Shown here one piece after another: positions 49,991 to 60,035 of a DNA stretch of 64,000 bases. The notes under the pieces were generated by a model. That model saw only the letters and a program-made list of their open reading frames with translations, was not told the DNA's origin and did no database searches. The DNA lies in the NCBI GenBank assembly GCA_015680685.1, contig MNCI01010116.1, positions 1,205,002 to 1,269,001 on the forward strand, read 5' to 3'. The position numbers were made by a program, and so were the translations under genes. The stretch comes from Gnetum montanum. Its lineage: Eukaryota > Streptophyta > Gnetopsida > Gnetales > Gnetaceae. Position 1 is the first letter of the stretch. Each line of letters begins with the position of its first letter.

Positions 49991-50690
49991 GGTTGTAAAC
50001 ATGAGTGGACATCCCTAAAATTGATTTTTTTTTATTTTGATGTTGTTTTTGGTGTTTTCTACTTAGTGATTAAGCTTTTTGTGTACTTTGAATTTTTTCT
50101 TATTATTAATAGTTTTTTGGGGTTTGACATCCCCAAACAACAACATTGAAGAGAAAAAATTGATAGGTTTGAAGATGTATTTTCTTGCAAATAACCCATA
50201 TAAAACCTCTCCTTTTGATAGCAAAAAAATTAGAGCTTACCTTTCTTAGAAGTCTTATCATGAAGTTTCACTTATTACTAAACGCTTTCTTATAAAGAGA
50301 ATAAAGATAACTATCTTCAAAGAAGAATGTATGCAATAGTCAAAAATAAGAAACAAACTATGCAATGGTAAAAAATAAGAAGCAAATTTTAATAAGAGCT
50401 AATGGCTTTTACTACTTGAATTCATAAATATAAAAGGGATTAAGTATGTAAGAGATAAATTAATTAATTAGCTGTCACTACAAGTGTTTTTAGTTGAATC
50501 CATAATTGAAAAGCAACATCCTAAAAAATCTAATGTTTAACTCTAGATGGAAGATCATAGTTGTTTCTACTATTGGAAAATGAAGCTTCCACATTAGAAT
50601 AAAGAATAAGTAGCTAAAGACATTTTTACATATAAAAAAAAGTAATAGATAAAGTAGGTTGATCACTAAGAATGATATCATTAGTATCTA
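49991..50690. other. No gene recognised
   Basis: Very AT-rich. Minus-strand 50681-50490 is open but hydrophobic low-complexity; it may be the end of the L1-type fragment next to it. Confidence 0.4.
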
Positions 50691-50699
50691 GTTGATAGT

Positions 50700-51060
50700 T
50701 TTTTCAAATTTTAAAGGTCCAATTATAAGCATATTGTGTAAATAAGCACTCATAAAAAATATGTGCAGAGTGTTCACTTTCATAGAGAAAATATCAAGGA
50801 GAAATAATTCTCATATGTTGAAGTTGAGTATTGATAGAAAGGACCTAGATGCATTAAATACCATCAAAAATTGAATTTTTTTATAAGTGAAAGTTTTCCA
50901 AATATCTTTAATTTTTCTCATCCAAGATTGCAGTCATAATTTCATCTTCCAAAACCTATAAAATTTCTTATGAATAAAATCATTCTTTGTACTCATAGCA
51001 TATACAACTGTAGAGTTAATAGAAAAAACCAATCTACCATCTATCTAAGAAAATCTTTGA
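50700..51060 (-). pseudogene. L1-type LINE fragment (zf-RVT region)
   Basis: Minus strand reads KKFYRFWKMKL (about 50970-50935), then after frameshifts YESEHSAHIFYECLFTQYAYNWTF (about 50785-50715). The order FYxxWKxKL then ESxxHxFxxCxFxxxxW is that of the zf-RVT zinc-binding segment at the end of plant L1 ORF2. The first Cys pair is not readable. Older DNA, unrelated to the LTR elements around it. Confidence 0.5.
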
Positions 51061-51319
51061 AAAGGCTTGATGCAAACTATTGTTAACTTTAATTAAAATA
51101 TTAAGATTAATAATCAATTTCTTAAAGGTTTTTATTTTCATTCTATTTAGAATATGGTGAAGATCGTATAAGTTAGAAGGGTGTGAATATGTTCAAATAA
51201 AATACTACTTAAATAAAAATTAATTTTGAAAATAAAAATAAAATGAAACAAATTCAATAGGGTACATGGTTCATCAACCTAGATAGTCCACACTTAAAAG
51301 CTAGTAGTATGAACACCTT

Positions 51320-52060
51320 TGATGAGCGGCAAGTATACCCTATGCCCAACCATACGAATTACAAGCATTCACGTGCAATCTAGTCAAATTCCATAGACCT
51401 TAAGTTCCCAAGTACACTAGTTCCTAGAAGTGAAATCTAATCATGATGATCGTTGTCTTTACAACAGTTATGAAGCTTAGTTGTATGGTTAAGTGTAATT
51501 GGGGCACATGATTTTTATTATTTTATATTTTAATCTCCTACGATTGATAACAAGTTGAAACTCAATTCATTAACCAAATTAACTAATCTAATTACTAATT
51601 AATAATTAACTATTCTAACATAAGCATCTGGTCCCACTTTCTGTACACATCCTGAATGCATACAACACTGCTAGGTTAGCAAGTGTTAAGTGCTGTTGGG
51701 ATTACCAAGTGATGTATGTTATGCTCGAAGTAGTTGTACTTATGTGTTTAATATATTTAGCTTAATTAGTTAATCAATTAAATTCTTACTTATCTTAATT
51801 AATTACATAATTAATGAAAATGACAAATGCAAAAATAAATCATTAATCTATTCCAAGTGCTACAAGGTTTGATCAAAAGGCTCATCTTTATTACTATTCA
51901 CATTGCTATGCTTAGGTACATTAGTGCCCAAATAAAGATCATTAGTGGGCAGATAAAGATCCATATACTTTCTGACTCCTGCTATGGGCACTTAGAAGAT
52001 ATTCTAAGTCTCAAATGAACAAACTATAAGAACTTCGCTAAGCTATTGATTTTTGTAGTG
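51320..52060 (-). repeat. Element 5 3' LTR (truncated)
   Basis: Begins TGATGAGCGGCAAG at 51320 and aligns with the reversed Element 1 LTR (TACCAAGTGATGTATGTTATG, ATTAATCTATTCCAAGTGC). The U3 end with its TATA and palindromes is missing, and a short internal GTGGGCAGATAAAGATC-type duplication occurs near 51930-51960. Confidence 0.65.
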
Positions 52061-52266
52061 ATTTTTTACTCTCTCAAATTTAAAAGCCTCTAATTTCTAG
52101 GTGGCTACTTCTGTTGTAGTCTTTTGGTGAAGGGCACAGACCACCTCCATGGAGAGGTTTCTATTCTTAGTTTCCAATCTCTGTAACTCTATATTTTCTT
52201 TGGCTAGTTGCTTCTACTATTGATGGATAAAATCAATCAATTTTTGTTTATGTGCATCAATGTTTT
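52061..52266 (-). pseudogene. Element 5 accessory ORF, C-terminal coiled-coil piece
   Basis: Minus strand is Lys/Glu/Leu-rich with stops and continues across the Element 4 insertion into 60036 and beyond. The target sequence GTAGG is at 52267-52271. Confidence 0.4.
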
Positions 52267-52271
52267 GTAGG

Positions 52272-53129
52272 TGATGAGTGGCAAGATACCCCTACACTCA
52301 ACCATACGAATACGAGCGTTCTCATGCGTAATCCATTCGAACTCCGCAGATGGACTAGTTGTGGCACCTAGACAGTTATCCTTAGGTCGCAGTTTGCTGT
52401 CTTCCCACATGGACTAGTATTATATTTTTCATGTATGGTTTAGTCCAGAGTGAGGTGTATGATTTGTTTCTACTCTAATGCTACTCTTGAAGACAATGGA
52501 AGGTAATATTAACTAAGTTAGGAGGGAAAGGGTAGGAAAATGTAATCTAGCCTAAGTGCGATGAGCAGCAATTCCTTGATTATCCGTACACATCTTGGAC
52601 TTTGTGCACGACTACCATTGGGATTACCAAGTGTAGATCCTAGGTATGCCACTAGGTTACCAAGTAGTCACACTTAAATGCTCGTAATCAAGTCCTATTC
52701 ATTCCACGTTACTAGGAGATAAGGGTGAGAGAGACTAATGAGGAAAGTAATAAATAAAAATTAAATAAATAACAATTAATTAAATAAATAACAAAGTGAA
52801 TGCTGCAATGATGCAGTAATCTTGATCTTTATTTCCAGTCATGTGCGTGTCCAAGTACGTCACACTCGAATAAAGGATGTCGTACAATTACATTCACCAC
52901 ACTGCGGGCAGACACTGGAAAATAATCTATCTCTGGAAGGCGAAAACTGCCAGAGCTTCAGTAAGGAACTAAACTAGATGCCTAAAATTGGGAAAGTCGT
53001 CTCTTATTTATAGACATTGCGGCGGACTGCGATATCGCGTACGCGATATCGCAGAGGAGGACGCGATATCGCTTACGCGATATCACGGGGGATGCAATAT
53101 CATGGCCCATGTGATATCACATTCCATCA
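52272..53129 (-). repeat. Element 4 3' LTR with palindrome cluster
   Basis: 858 bp. U3 end (53027-53123) holds five GATATC motifs; 53027-53054 is a 28-bp perfect palindrome centred on GCGTACGC. The minus-strand GGGGGTA polypurine tract abuts it at 53130-53136. Confidence 0.92.
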
Positions 53130-53284
53130 TACCCCCATGACTGAATAAAAACTCGTCCTTGAGTTACAGTGATTACACAGTGGATAGGTATGAGATTATT
53201 GATGGAAAAATAAATGGGATAATGCCGCAGTGTGGGAAGAAAACAAAACACACAAAATATGCTACAACTACAAAAATTTGGAAC

Positions 53285-55236
53285 TCATGTAGTTCCTGGT
53301 GGCAGTGGCTCCTCCATTGGTGCCTTCCCTTTGTCTTGTGCTCTAGGTTTTGAAGTTTGATGATGTTGAAGTATGGCCTAGAGGTTTTCCTCTTGTAAGG
53401 CCATGAGTGCCTTGGCATGCACATAAGTTTGTGCTTGTGCCATAGAGGCATCCCGTCAACCTTCTCTTTTTCTTCCGCCACCCTTTTATTCTCTACTATT
53501 AATTTCATTAGCTACTCCATTCTAAAATTTTCTAGCTGGTCTACGGGAACAAATTGTAGAGGATCTCTCTATGCTGCTTGTAAGGCTACGAGTTGCTCTT
53601 GTAATTTCTGCATTTCAGCTTCAGCATGCTCGGCCCTCACTTCAGATATGACCAGCTTCCCCTTTGTGGAAATGAGGTCTGATTGAATTAATGTTACATC
53701 CTGGGGGATTTCAAACAGGGACATCATAACTTGTCCTATTTGAAGAAATCTATCAAGTGCATCCTCATGTTCTATAGGAGTCATTGAGGTTCTAGCCAAA
53801 GTTTGAGCATCCTGCGCTCCTGTAAGATCTGCCAGTGGCACAATAGGTACGTTGAAAGATTCCTTGATGTGATCTATGACCACATATGCAGCTCCTGCGG
53901 CATTCTGGTATTGCATGACCACAACAATGGCCCCTTCACCAGTCTCTAACTACAATTGAAAAGGTGCTGTGTTTCATGAGATCTGTTGCCACCATCTACT
54001 TTCCCCTCGTCTTGTTTGAATTGAGACTTCACCCCTTGTGCGATCAAGTGAAATTATAGGCTAAATGGCATCATCAAAGACGCGGAAGAGGTTTGTGTTA
54101 TCACGACTTCCCCAACTAACCATCTCAGTAATGGCCCTCAGATGGCTCATCGACGGTCTGTAGTCTTGTGGCGGTGGCGGCTGATCCTGACCTGTGCCAG
54201 GTCCTACTTCTTGTTGTTGGCTAGGACCTGTGGCTGGAGGTTGACTGGGTCCTGCAAGTTGAGTTGTAGGTGGTCCAGTCGTCTATTCTTTTTCCTCATC
54301 TGATCTTAACTCTTCGCTAGTGCTCTTTCTCGGAGCTGGCGCCTTTAGTAATTTAGCATAAGAAGCATTCTGGGCTTTTTGGAGGATGTCATTAGTGTAC
54401 CCCTGAATACCAGCCTGTCAGCATAGTTTTCTAATAAGATAGGGGAAGGGCAGCGCCATCTTCCCTGACTTTCGTTCTTCAAATCGCCTTAGGATCTCTG
54501 TCAAATATAGATGGGGTAGGTTAGCATTAACCTTCCCCATCAACACTGCACATCCTCTAGTTGCATATGTGGATATTCTTTTCAAACCTTTTGTGGGGAA
54601 GAGGTGATAGGTTCCAATTTTGAAATAAACTCTCTCTTCCATTGTCAGCTCACCAAAAGCTTTATCTCTGCCATAAGCCTTTTCTAACCAATCCTTTCGC
54701 ACATCAGGGTCTGAACGGGTAGATAACTGAGCAACATGAGGCCCTAAATTTAGAAGGTTTAACACTTCCGAAATAGCCTGTGTAGAGAAATCAACTGTCA
54801 CACCACAAATGTTAACCGTGGTTCCTTGCTCCCTATTGTGCTAGAATTGGTACGTTTCACCTAAGTACCAGGCACCACTTTTAGAGAGGACAAGCCATAA
54901 GGGAGATCTTTTGAGGTGATCCCTAACAGCCTCAGGAGTGAACTCTACAAAAGATTTGAAGTTTAGCTCCACAATCACTGCAGCAAATGTGGACTTCTCA
55001 TGGATAGCCTAAACACATTTCGGGGGCAATGTGAGTTGTTGTCCTAGTTCAGGCACAGCAGCAGCACCTCCTTCTTCCTGCCCGGACCATCTGGTAGGAG
55101 GTTCTTCTTGATGGATGCTGAATGATTGCACCTCCTATTTTGTATGTTGTCTGGTAGGGCCTTGTCTTCCACCTCTTCAAGATTGTTTCGCTCCACCTTG
55201 AATAGGACCCTCCGGTTGTGCACGTTTTGGGGCCAT
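53285..55236 (-). pseudogene. Element 4 accessory ORF
   Basis: ATG at 55236-55234 follows GATTGCAG directly; stop TGA at 53287-53285. With one apparent 1-nt deletion near 53450 this spans about 651 codons. N-terminal part is Pro/Gln/Arg-rich. A central conserved part (54801-54418 open) has RKDWLEKAYGRDKAFGELTM, EERVYFKIGTYHLFPTKG and MGKVNANLPHLYLTEIL. A Pro/Gln linker follows, then an Ala/Ile segment (53922-53569, AAGAAYVVIDHIKESFNVPI) and an Ala/Glu/Lys coiled-coil-like end (ENKRVAEEKEK, HAKALMALQEEN). The in-frame stops noted include several TAG where paralogues read Gln. It retains similarity to the Element 3 copy through most of its length, unlike the noncoding DNA around it. Function unknown; a nucleic-acid or particle-associated structural role is only a guess. 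Confidence 0.75.
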
Positions 55237-57151
55237 CTGCAATCACATGGGCCAAGCGTTAGTAAGGTTGTTTTCAAAGTCAAGTGATACCTTACTGCTT
55301 TCCTTAATTAAAGATCTTATGTTATAACATGTGATCATGCTTGAAAGTTGTAATAATGGATCTTGTGACTTAGGTGGTTTTCATTTTAATCTCCTGGTGT
55401 ACCTAAGGTCATATGATTTTTGGCACAATTATTCTAAGTGTTAATGTTAATTACCCTACTTGATGTCCTTTGGGTGATGATAAATTTCAAAAAATTTAGG
55501 AACTTTTCGGCAAGTGTCTCTCCCCCACGACTAAACTAAACACTCTGAGTTCTAGCAGGTTCAAATGGAATTAAAATCAGAGCACGAGTGAGCGAGATAT
55601 GAGTGAAAAAGCAAGGGTCACACAATCACAAGTCGTAGAGAAAAATTTCAACAACTCCCCCCGCGTGAATGGAAAAATGATGCTAAGTGTTGTGGCAAAG
55701 GTACCTATTTATAGGAAAATAGGACACGATATCGTGTATGAGACATCGGATACGCGATATCTCGGCCCTACTAATGTGAGACACATGAAAAATACAAATT
55801 TGTAAAGATTTTTCTTGAAATTAATGTTGGAAATTGAGGACATTGGCGATTATTAAGATGTTCTAGGGTAATATCATTGATTTGAGATACACTCTTAATG
55901 ATAATTATGTGAACTTTAGTAATAAAAATTTGGCGGTTATGAAAAAAGGGAATGTAATAGTACATTGAAATGCTAAAATTTAGAGGGATAATGGTAGGGA
56001 AAGAAAATCAATTGAAAAATTAAGCTGAGGGTAAGAAATTGTGTGTTTGAACTAGAGAATCAGTGAAGATTACGAAAAATTACACAAGTGGATCCTCCCC
56101 AAAGCAAGTTCCGACCTATAATGCCCTTGTGTAACCACACTTAAAGTGTCCATGGGCACTAGAAGGGTTAAATGTAATCCGCACTAACTCCACAAAAAAC
56201 AACCATGTAAATATCACCAGAATGAGATGAAAATTCTATGCTACACGAGACACGAGCTACAATTACATGAACAGTAAGATGAGATGAACTATAGAAAGGG
56301 ATCGTAGAGATTGGGACATGAGGTAACTGACGCAGGGCACAATGAATCCTACATGAAAAGCATGATTAATATGTCATTAACCCATCATTCCAAGATTAGG
56401 ACCAAGTCCATCCTTCGAATCAATGACATCGCATTGTTTCATCCCATGATGAACAACTATGAGAGTACCATAGCAACAAGGCGTACAATCACTTGGCGTT
56501 TAGTACAAGGGAGAAGTGATTTTTGTTTTATGGCACTTCCTTTTTCTTTTTCTCTTTTTTTTTTTCACTTTACTGAATCTAGAGAAGCCACCAACCTTCA
56601 GGCATGCATGCATGTCTTTCTAGTAAAACCCCCTAGAACAGCATTTGATTTTGAGTGTCCTTTTGATTACTCTTACGCCCATTTTTCATTAGATCTACAA
56701 GGATCTTAGTACAACCACATGGCATGATAACTCCCACAGAGGTCACCAAAGAGAATCTGCAAGTCCCCTTGATGCCACATCCTAATCATTCCCTCTTGGT
56801 CCATCCTTTTTCATTCTGGGTACAATGAACACAAAATTAATTTTAAGTTTTAGAAATATCAAGAATATCACTGTACCCTCGAACAAAACCTCTTTATTCG
56901 TAGAATGGATGAGTGGGTGTAATGGGCTCACTATTCCAAATAATTGATCACTCATGACTTAATAACATGGAACACACCTCAACCAACTATCCACATGAGT
57001 GTTTTATTCATAGATGAGATTACTTACAAAAATGTAAAAAGATAGGAACACAAAAAAATAAAAGATAAAACAAAAAGTTGAAAAATGAAAAACTGGAAAA
57101 CAAAAAGTTGTAAAATTAAAGAAAATGAAAAATATTTATTAATCTTGCTTG
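55237..57151 (-). other. Element 4 noncoding middle region
   Basis: Homologous to 35493-37366. Recurring blocks are at 56745-56783, 56593-56623 and 56082-56132. A T-run (56540-56566) and an A-rich tract (57040-57130, the T-rich post-pol tract on the minus strand) are present. Confidence 0.6.
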
Positions 57152-59140
57152 TTAGTAAAATGGGGGATATCCCCCATAACTAATCAGTTGAGTATGACAA
57201 GGATTAATAAATGAAGGTTGAGGATCCTTGCATGTTGGAAGTATTGGAACCGGTCTATACTTATCCCCTCGGGGTTCACACACTTGATTATAATAAGCAT
57301 AGTGTGGCACTTTATACGATGTAGTTCTCGGATAACGAGTTGACCTACTATGATGTTTGGAAGCATTAGATGGTATGCAAGGATTAGGATGATGCCTCCC
57401 ATGGTTGTGTTCATTGGGCCGTATAGTTGGAGTGTAAGTTGGTGGCCCTGATAAAGGTACATGAGGCATTGGGTTCGGAGGTAAGGATGCACCATAGTGT
57501 GGGACTTGTGTTGAGTCGAAAGATGCAGTGGCCTCGAAATTGTGTTGTCCCTTCTTACAGCCGTGTTTAAAGAAAGGATGCTTTTGATGTTGCTGAGGGT
57601 TCTCACTGCTGTTGGTAGTAGTAGCACTAGTGTTGTTCGTGGGTTGTTGCTGTGGCACAAACACCTTAGGAACAGTTGGTGGCACTGTGGAAGGAGGAAA
57701 AGGATGAGAATGTGAAAAGTTAGGAGGAGGATAAGGTGCACAAGGTGGTGGTTGTGTTGGAGGTATGGGCTAATAGTATTGTGGAGAATGGTACTGTGGT
57801 GAGATAAAGTATGTTGGCCCAAATGGAGAAACAGGATGTTGAACGTGATAAGCATTTGAGTTTAGAAAATATGAAGGATGCCTCCAGTCTAAGGGTGGTC
57901 TCCCCCACAACTGGGATTTTTGCCACTGTGGTCTAACATAGTATCTCTGTATGAGCTCTGGATGTAATGTGTTTCCCCAATGCTCATGTAGATGTAACAA
58001 TATTGGGTATTGGCCTTTGGGGTGATTGTACAGGCATATGTTGCATTCATACGTATGATTGGCAGTTGAGCACTTATTCCCTTCATTCTTTCTTTTTGAA
58101 TGTCTAATTTTTTGTCTTGCTTCTTGGGTTGTTAGAACTCTATCTCCAATGGTGTTGATATATTCTCCACACTTTTGATATATCCATTCCAACATCTTAT
58201 TGATCTTTGCCTCGGCTTCTTCTAACGATTGTTGTATTGGCAAAGATGATGTTTCCACCTTGAGATTTGTTGATTTCTCCTTGTTATGATCATGGACCTT
58301 TGTTAAGTTGAAATTTTGGTCCCGTTGATGTTTTTCAACACTCTCCCATCTAGCTAATTCTTCTTCTTGTCTTGCTACCCTCTTAATAATCTCTTGGACT
58401 TGATGGGTTTGTAGGTTGTATAGTTGACCTTGGGCATATGTTCCTAAGGTCTCTCTTGTTTCATTATGTAGCCCATTAATGATATGATACATTAGCCTTT
58501 CCTTGGAAAACCCATGGCCTGGACAGTTGTGTAAGAGTGCATAATATCTTTCTAAGGCCATGTCCAAGGGTTCATGTTTTTCTTGTTTCCATCCTTGGAT
58601 TTGTTTCCTCAAGGCTGACACTCTTGCGTAGGTTTGATATTTTTCATTAAAGACTTCTACCATTGTCGACCAGCGTCGTACTAAATTTTGTTTTAATGAT
58701 CTATACCATACCTTTGCTTGGTCAATGAGTGTCATAGGAAAGAACTTAAGTTTTTGCCACCTGTTATCAATGTTGTTCCATGTATAGGCATCGTAGAAGG
58801 CTAGTAAATGTTGATGCGGATCTNNNNNNNNNNNNNNNNNNNNNNNNNNNNNNNNNNNNNNNNNNNNNNNNNNNNNNNNNNNNNNNNNNNNNNNNNNNNN
58901 NNNNNNNNNNNNNNNNNNNNNNNNNNNNNNNNNNNNNNNNNNNNNNNNNNNNNNNNNNNNNNNNNNNNNNNNNNNNNNNNNNNNNNNNNNNNNNNNNNNN
59001 NNNNNNNNNNNNNNNNNNNNNNNNNNNNNNNNNNNNNNNNNNNNNNNNNNNNNNNNNNNNNNNNNNNNNNNNNNNNNNNNNNNNNNNNNNNNNNNNNNNN
59101 NNNNNNNNNNNNNNNNNNNNNNNNNNNNNNNNNNNNNNNN
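57152..59140 (-). pseudogene. Element 4 gag (N-terminus in assembly gap)
   Basis: From the gap (58823) the frame runs to a TAG at 57770, then on to a stop near 57152. Capsid-type domain, 58820-58380: HLLAFYDAYTWNNIDNRWQK, VWYRSL, RVSALRKQIQGWKQEKHEPL, RYYALLHNCPGHGFSKERLM. Then a Glu/Lys-rich helix (RVARQEEELARWESVEKHQR). The knuckle at about 58050-58010 reads CNICLYNHPKGQY, with the last Cys changed to Tyr. The C-terminal part is Pro/Gln/Tyr/His-rich. The TAG at 57770 is in a TAC TAG CCC context where Gln is expected. Confidence 0.8.
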
Positions 59141-59190
59141 NNNNNNNNNNNNNNNNNNNNNNNNNNNNNNNNNNNNNNNNNNNNNNNNNN
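58824..59190. other. Assembly gap, 367 N
   Basis: Unknown bases covering the gag N-terminus, primer site and start of the 5' LTR of Element 4. The matching interval in Element 3 is about 465 bp, so the gap length may be an estimate or a deletion may be hidden. Open frames of X residues here are artefacts. Confidence 0.98.
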
Positions 59191-60030
59191 TACCCCTACA
59201 CTCAACCATACAAATACAAGTGTTCTCACGCATGATCTGGTCGAACTTCATAGACAGACTAGTTGTGGCACCTAGATAGTTATCCTTAGGTCACAGTTCG
59301 CTGTCTTCCCACCTGGACTAGTATTATATTTGTCATGTATGGTTTAGTCTAGAGTGAGGTGTATGATGGGTTTCTACTCTAATGCTACTCCTAAAGACAA
59401 TGGAAGGTAATATTAACTAAGCTAGGAGGGAAAGGGTAGGAAAATCTAATCTAGCCTAAGTGCGATGAGTAGTCGTTCGTTGATTATCCATACACATCTT
59501 GGACTTCGTGCATGACTACCACTGGGATTGCCAAGCGTAGATCCTAGGTACGCCACTGGGTTACCAAGTAGTCACACTTAAATGCTCGTAATCAAGTCGT
59601 ACTTATTCCACATTACTAGGAGATAAGGGTGAGAGAGACTAATTAGGAAAGAAATAAATAAAAATTAAATAAATAACAATTAATTAAATAAATAACAAAG
59701 TGAATGTTGCAATGATGAAGTAATCTCAATCTTTATTGCCAGTCATGTGCGTGTCCAAGTACATCACACTCGAATAAAGGATGCCGCACAATTACATTCA
59801 CCACACTGCAAGCAGACACTGGAAAATAATCTATCTCTGGAAGGGGAAAACTACCAGAGCTTCACTAAGGAACTAAATTAGATGCCTAAAATTTGGAAAG
59901 TTGTCTCTTATTTATAGACATTGCGGCAGACTGTGATATCGCGTACGTGATATAGTGGGGGATGCGATATCGCGATGGACGCGATATTGCGTACGCGATA
60001 TTGTGGCCCATGTGATATCACATCCCATCA
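59191..60030 (-). repeat. Element 4 5' LTR (start hidden in the gap)
   Basis: Aligns with 52287-53129. Ends CATCCCATCA at 60030 followed by GTAGG. Palindrome cluster at 59936-60026 has three intact GATATC and three one-base variants. Confidence 0.9.
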
Positions 60031-60035
60031 GTAGG

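Larger units (their letters stand above)
52272..60030 (-). mobile_element. Element 4: pol-less LTR retrotransposon with gag and accessory ORF
   Basis: 7,759 bp on the minus strand with a perfect 5-bp duplication GTAGG (52267-52271 and 60031-60035), inserted into Element 5. LTRs are about 59173-60030 (5', partly in the N gap) and 52272-53129 (3'). Order on the minus strand: LTR, gag, noncoding region, accessory ORF, LTR. No pol motif is present. The least decayed element of the window: gag and the accessory ORF each need only a few changes to be open. It would depend on enzymes supplied by another element. Confidence 0.9.

Noticed and set aside
53173-53508. 111-codon minus-strand frame as a separate small gene
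   Set aside because: It is the frameshifted C-terminus of the Element 4 accessory ORF.
57770-59251. 493-codon open frame across the N gap
   Set aside because: The central part is unknown bases read as X; only the portion left of 58824 is real gag sequence, and the upstream portion is LTR.
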